Origin: Nemertoderma westbladi
Taxonomy: Eukaryota > Xenacoelomorpha > Nemertodermatida > Nemertodermatidae
Assembly: GCA_032718475.1 (NCBI GenBank)
Contig: JAUCBJ010003990.1
Location: forward strand, 1 to 54,382
Direction: 5' to 3'
Length of the DNA: 54,382 nucleotides
The notes beneath the pieces were generated by a model. The model was given only the letters and a program-made list of their open reading frames with translations, did no database searches and was not told where the DNA came from. The position numbers and the translations under genes are program-made. Below, in pieces: positions 50,169 to 54,382 of this stretch (the first letter of the stretch is position 1; each line of letters starts with the position of its first letter).

Positions 50169-51814
50169 CTTCCCGTGTACACGTTTCTACATATAGGATA
50201 TTCCGCGGAGTTCACTGTAGCTGGAGATCTACAATAGCTGGGAAGCTGAAATTTGGTACACGTATATTTCGAGGAATTCTAAGATAAGCCATAGTTTTAT
50301 TTTTTTTAATTTCGACCCGGAAGTGTTAAAAATTTAACTCCAAAGTTAAAAAATTTAACTAAAATCTGGAATTTTTTTATTCGCGGCTAATTATCTCAAA
50401 AACTATAGGGAAATTTCAAAATGTCTCTCTATCCGATTTTGCGCAGATAATTTATACATAATCTTTCAAAATTTCAGATTTCCAAAATTGGCCATTTTGG
50501 CCCTGTCTTCAGGGGAGTAAGAAAATTTTCAAAAATCGCTATTTTTCGATATAACGTAACCTCGCGCTCCTAGCCCATTAGGCCTAGGGGCTTCAAACTT
50601 ATACCACAAACGCGCCTAGAGAGTGGGCATGTTCTCTGAAAATTTCAGCCAAAAGGCATTCAATGGTCGGCTATGGGCAAGTCGTAGACATTACGGCGCC
50701 AATTTTGGGCAATTTGAGCCAATTTCGTAAGCGCTCTAGCTCTGTTACTATATATCGGATCGAGACCGTTCCACTTTTAATCAATAGAGGGAAGGTGAAT
50801 CTACCTGCTCAATATTTCAGATCCGGACCTCGTTCAATTTTAGGGGGGGAAAAAGGGTGGACAAAAGGTGGAAAATTGCAAAATCGGAAAAAACCACTTT
50901 GGGGAAAATTAATTTTCTCAAAATTCTCTGCTTATTTTTTTTTTAAACTTTAACATGTTTTAGTACTACTCAATAGCTACCTTTTGTAGACAGAAAGTTA
51001 AGCACAGAAATCTACTTTTGTCGGAGTAAATGGATGACGGAAATTTTTGTCCCTCAAAAATTCCGTTTTTTTCAAAAAACGCAAATTTTCGGAAACCAAT
51101 ATCTCGAGAACCCTTGGTCTAGGGGCTCCAAAAAAAAAATGAAGCCTGTCTGATTTTTTGAGTTCTACAAATCCACTATACATTGTTTTATAAAAAAAAT
51201 TAATCTTCAGGGGCCATAGGGGGGACAAACTTTTTTAAAAAAGGGCCAATTTTTTTTACTTAATTGGCCATAAATTGGCCAAAAGTGGTTTTTATCGAAA
51301 ATGGTCCAATAACTTATTATACCATTTATTCTTGCGCAACTTTTCACCAAATTTCAGCGTTTTTTATTTTTGGCCAAAAATCACGGTGCTACCCCCCCTT
51401 ACGAGATTTGTCAATTTTTGACGATTTGCGCAAAAAAAAAATTTTTGCCCGAAAACACTTTTTCTGGTAAATATTGATGCGCTGATTCCAAATTTCGAAA
51501 CCGTTTTCGATTAAAATCAATAGAAAAAAAATTAGAGCATTTTCAATTCTGGAATTTGAAATATATGATGAAAAAAAAATTTTTTTTTTAATTTTTTCAA
51601 ATCTCGTAAATCTTATTGTATCAACTTGAATTTGGTATTAGTAGATGCATAAACATATTTTAAGATGTTTTAGGTACATTATGATGGAATTGTACCTATT
51701 ATACATAAGATGTTAGAAGCACTTAATTCCAGGTTGGCTATGAAAATGGAGGTGGCCATGAAACTGCAAAGTGCAAAGATAAACTATATTTATTCTTATA
51801 TAGAAAGTGTTTTT

Positions 51815-51853
51815 CCCCAATCCTCATCAACACTTGTGTTGATGGGATTGGGG
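51815..51853. repeat. 18-bp hairpin near the end of the 2.2-kb unit
   Basis: CCCCAATCC and CATCAACAC pair with GTGTTGATG and GGATTGGGG, with one bulged T and a 2-base loop. It is conserved in copy 2 at 54018-54056 and is followed in both copies by a poly-C run. Confidence 0.85.
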
Positions 51854-54017
51854 CTATAAAATATAATATGTTTATTACCCCCCCCCCCCCCCCCCTCCCC
51901 TTCCCTGGTATGACCCTGTCCATTCATGCTTATTATGTGGGTACCCAAATTTCTTATAACAATTGAATATTATTCATACAATAATTTATTATATGTTGAT
52001 AAGATAGGGGGTTAACAGGGCTTGTAGTCAATGGGTCAAGGAATAAGACGACAAACAATTTATAAAATACAATATATTAATGTAATTTGGGAGGGATGGC
52101 GGGTTTACTACTGTATATAGACTTCAGAAGTTCATATCTACACTTAATATTCTATTTACATTCTTGAATAATATTACAACACCGTACAGTGTACCTACAC
52201 ACCTGTCAGTCATTTTGTAAAACCTTCATATTCCCTAACTCTACCCCCCCTCTTATATCTCCTCTCTCTTCTCTCCCCCTCCTAGCATCCGCTCCCTCGT
52301 TGGATATGCGGACCTCAGAAAGTAAAAAAATAAAGAGTAAACCCGTTGGCTTCCGCAGTCAGGAAGCCAACCTTCCCGTGTACACGTTTCTATATATAGG
52401 ATATTCCGCGCAGTTCACTGATTCTGGAGATCTACAATAGCTGGGAGGCTGAAATTTGGTACACGTATATTTCGAGGAATTCTAAGATACGCTATTTTTT
52501 TATTTTTTTTAATTTCGACCCGGAAGTGTTAAAAATTTAACTCCAAAGTTAAAAAATTTAACTAAAATCTGGAATTTTTTTATTCGCGGCTAATTATCTC
52601 AAAAACTATAGGGAAATTTCAAAATGTCTCTCTATCCGATTTTGCGCAGATAATTTATACATCATCTATCAAAATTTCAGATTTCCAGAATTGGCCATTT
52701 TGGCCACACTTAACTTTTCCCGGTAAAATTTTCAAAAAACGCTATTTTTCGATATAACGTAGCCTCGCGCTCCTAGCCCATTAGGCCTAGGGGCTTCAAA
52801 CTTATACCACAAACGCGCCTAGAGAGTGGGCATGTTCTCTGAAAATTTCAGCCAAAAGGCATTCATTTGTCGGCTATGGGCAAGTCGTAGACATTACGGC
52901 GCCAATTTCCGACGATTTGAGCCAATTTTGTAAGCGCTCTAGCTCTGTTACTATATATCGGATCGAGACCGTTCCACTTTTAATCAATAGAGGGAAGGTG
53001 GATCTACCTTCTCTATATTTCAGATCCGTACCTCGGTCAATTTTAGGGGGGGAAAAAGGGTGGACAAAAGGTGGAAAATTGCAAAATCGGAAAAAACCAC
53101 TTTGGGGAAAATAAATTTTCTCAAAATTCTCTGCTTATTTTTTTTTTAAACTTTAACATGTTTTAGTACTACTCAATAGCTACCTTCTGTAGACAGAAAG
53201 TTAAGCCCAAAAATCTACCGTTTTGGAGTAAATGGACGACGGAAATTTTTGTCCACCAAAAATTCAGTTTTTTATCAAAAAACGCAAATATTCGGGAGCC
53301 AATATCTCGAGAACCCTTGGTCTAGGGGCTCCAAAAAAAAAATGAAGCCTGTCTGATTTTTTGAGTTCTACAAATCCACTATACATTGTTTTATAAAAAA
53401 AATTAATCTTCAGGGGCCATAGGGGGGACAAACTTTTTTAAAAAAGGGTCAATTTTTTTTACTAAATTGGCCATAAATTGGCCAAAAGTGGTTTTTATCG
53501 AAAATGGTCCAATAACTTATTATACCATTTATTCTTGCGCAACTTTTCACCAAATTTCAGCGTTTTTTATTTTTGGCCAAAAATCACGGTGCGGTCCCCC
53601 CTTACGAGATTTGCCAATTTTTGACGATTTGCGCAAAAAAAAATTTTTTGCCCGAAAACACTTTTTCTGGTAAATATTGATGCGCTGATTCCAAATTTCG
53701 AAACCGTTTTCGATTAAAATCAATAGGAAAAAAATTAGAGCATTTTCAATACTGGAATTTCAGATATTATGATGAAAAAAAAAATTTTTTTTAATTTTTT
53801 CAAATCTCGTAAATCTTATTGTATCAACTTGAATTTGGTATTAGTAGATGCATAAACATATTTTAAGATGTTTTAGGTACATTATGATGGAATTGTACCT
53901 ATTATACATAAGATGTTATAAGCACCTAATTCCAGGTTGGCTATGAAACTGGAGGTGGCCACGAAACTGCAAAGTGCAAAGATAAACTATATTTATTCTT
54001 ATATAGAAAGTGTTTCT

Positions 54018-54056
54018 CCCCAATCCTCATCAACACTTGTGTTGATGGGATTGGGG
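54018..54056. repeat. 18-bp hairpin, copy 2
   Basis: Same stem and bulge as 51815-51853, again followed by a poly-C run at about 54081-54096. Confidence 0.85.
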
Positions 54057-54382
54057 CTATAAAATATAATATGTTTATTACCCCCCCCCCCCCCCCTCCC
54101 CCCTTCCCCAGTATGACCACCCTGTCCATTCATGCTTATTATGTGGGTACCCAAATTTCTTATAATAATTGAATATTATTCATACAATAATTTATTATAT
54201 GTGGATAAGATAGGGGGTTAACATGTCTTGTAGTCAATAGGTCAAGGAATAAGACGACAAACAATTATGTAAAATGCAATATATTAATGTAATTTGGGAG
54301 GGATGGCGGGTTAATATATAGACTTCAGATGTTCATATCTACACATAATATTCTATTTACATTCTTGAATAATATTACAACA

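Larger units (their letters stand above)
50099..54382 (+). repeat. 2.2-kb direct duplication, second copy cut by the window end
   Basis: Copy 1 begins GGATATGCGGAC at 50099 and copy 2 at 52302, a period of 2203 bp. They stay aligned through the T/A-rich body to ATTCTTGAATAATATTACAACA (end of copy 1 near 52182; end of window for copy 2). About 106 bp of C/T-rich sequence separates them. Changes are scattered, with a few short replaced blocks. Short open frames occur in both copies but look accidental: no motif and heavy homopolymers. It may be a long-unit satellite or tandem copies of an unknown element. Confidence 0.85.

Noticed and set aside
50663-53673. Short open frames of 60-96 codons repeated in both 2.2-kb units
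   Set aside because: They lie in homopolymer-rich DNA, have no motif, and differ by frame-affecting changes between the copies.

Overview
This is a metazoan nuclear segment, probably from a marine invertebrate. Introns, host exons and tRNA or rRNA genes are not visible. Almost everything recognisable is transposable-element DNA: LINE reverse transcriptases, BEL/Pao LTR retrotransposons, and DNA transposons with clean target-site duplications (TSDs). The phylum cannot be read from the sequence. The many taggcct and accggt motifs are typical of some marine invertebrates, but that is only an impression.

Layout, left part. 1-3842 is a decayed CR1/L2-type LINE (LINE-A, + strand), split by a 5'-truncated RTE-like LINE at 330-2380 with 10-bp TSDs; that insert carries a further 537-bp insertion in its tail. 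3888-4671 is a Foldback-type DNA element with 12-bp subrepeats in its arms and a perfect 9-bp TSD. 5620-7926 is a non-autonomous hAT-like element with an 8-bp TSD.

Centre. 8541-46634 is one BEL/Pao retrotransposon (element 1, + strand) split by a second member of the same family in the opposite orientation (element 2, 18134-39173, - strand). Element 2 is flanked by the 5-bp TSD AGCGG, and its own body contains the uninterrupted version of the target site. Element 2 keeps an intact 2678-codon Gag-Pol frame. Element 1 has a frameshift and has lost RT/RNase H and integrase by two deletions. Both carry, between the pol end and the 3' LTR, an accessory module that does not look like env: an acidic protein of about 207 residues conserved in both copies, then a second gene that is a zinc-knuckle protein in element 2 and apparently unrelated in element 1, apart from a shared arginine/lysine-rich C-terminal tail. 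The module is bounded on both sides by the polypurine motif GGGAGCGG. This is the most novel feature of the window.

Later insertions hit these elements. A full-length RTE-like LINE (18894-22504) lies in element 2's 3' LTR, a 60-bp RTE tail (9021-9080) in element 1's 5' LTR, and a two-ORF LINE (42081-46059) in element 1's 3' LTR. The order is element 1, then element 2, then the LINEs.

Right part. 46635-54382 has no gene. It holds a TTAA-flanked MITE (47845-48570), about 2.7 copies of a 460-bp tandem repeat, and a 2.2-kb direct duplication that runs off the window end.
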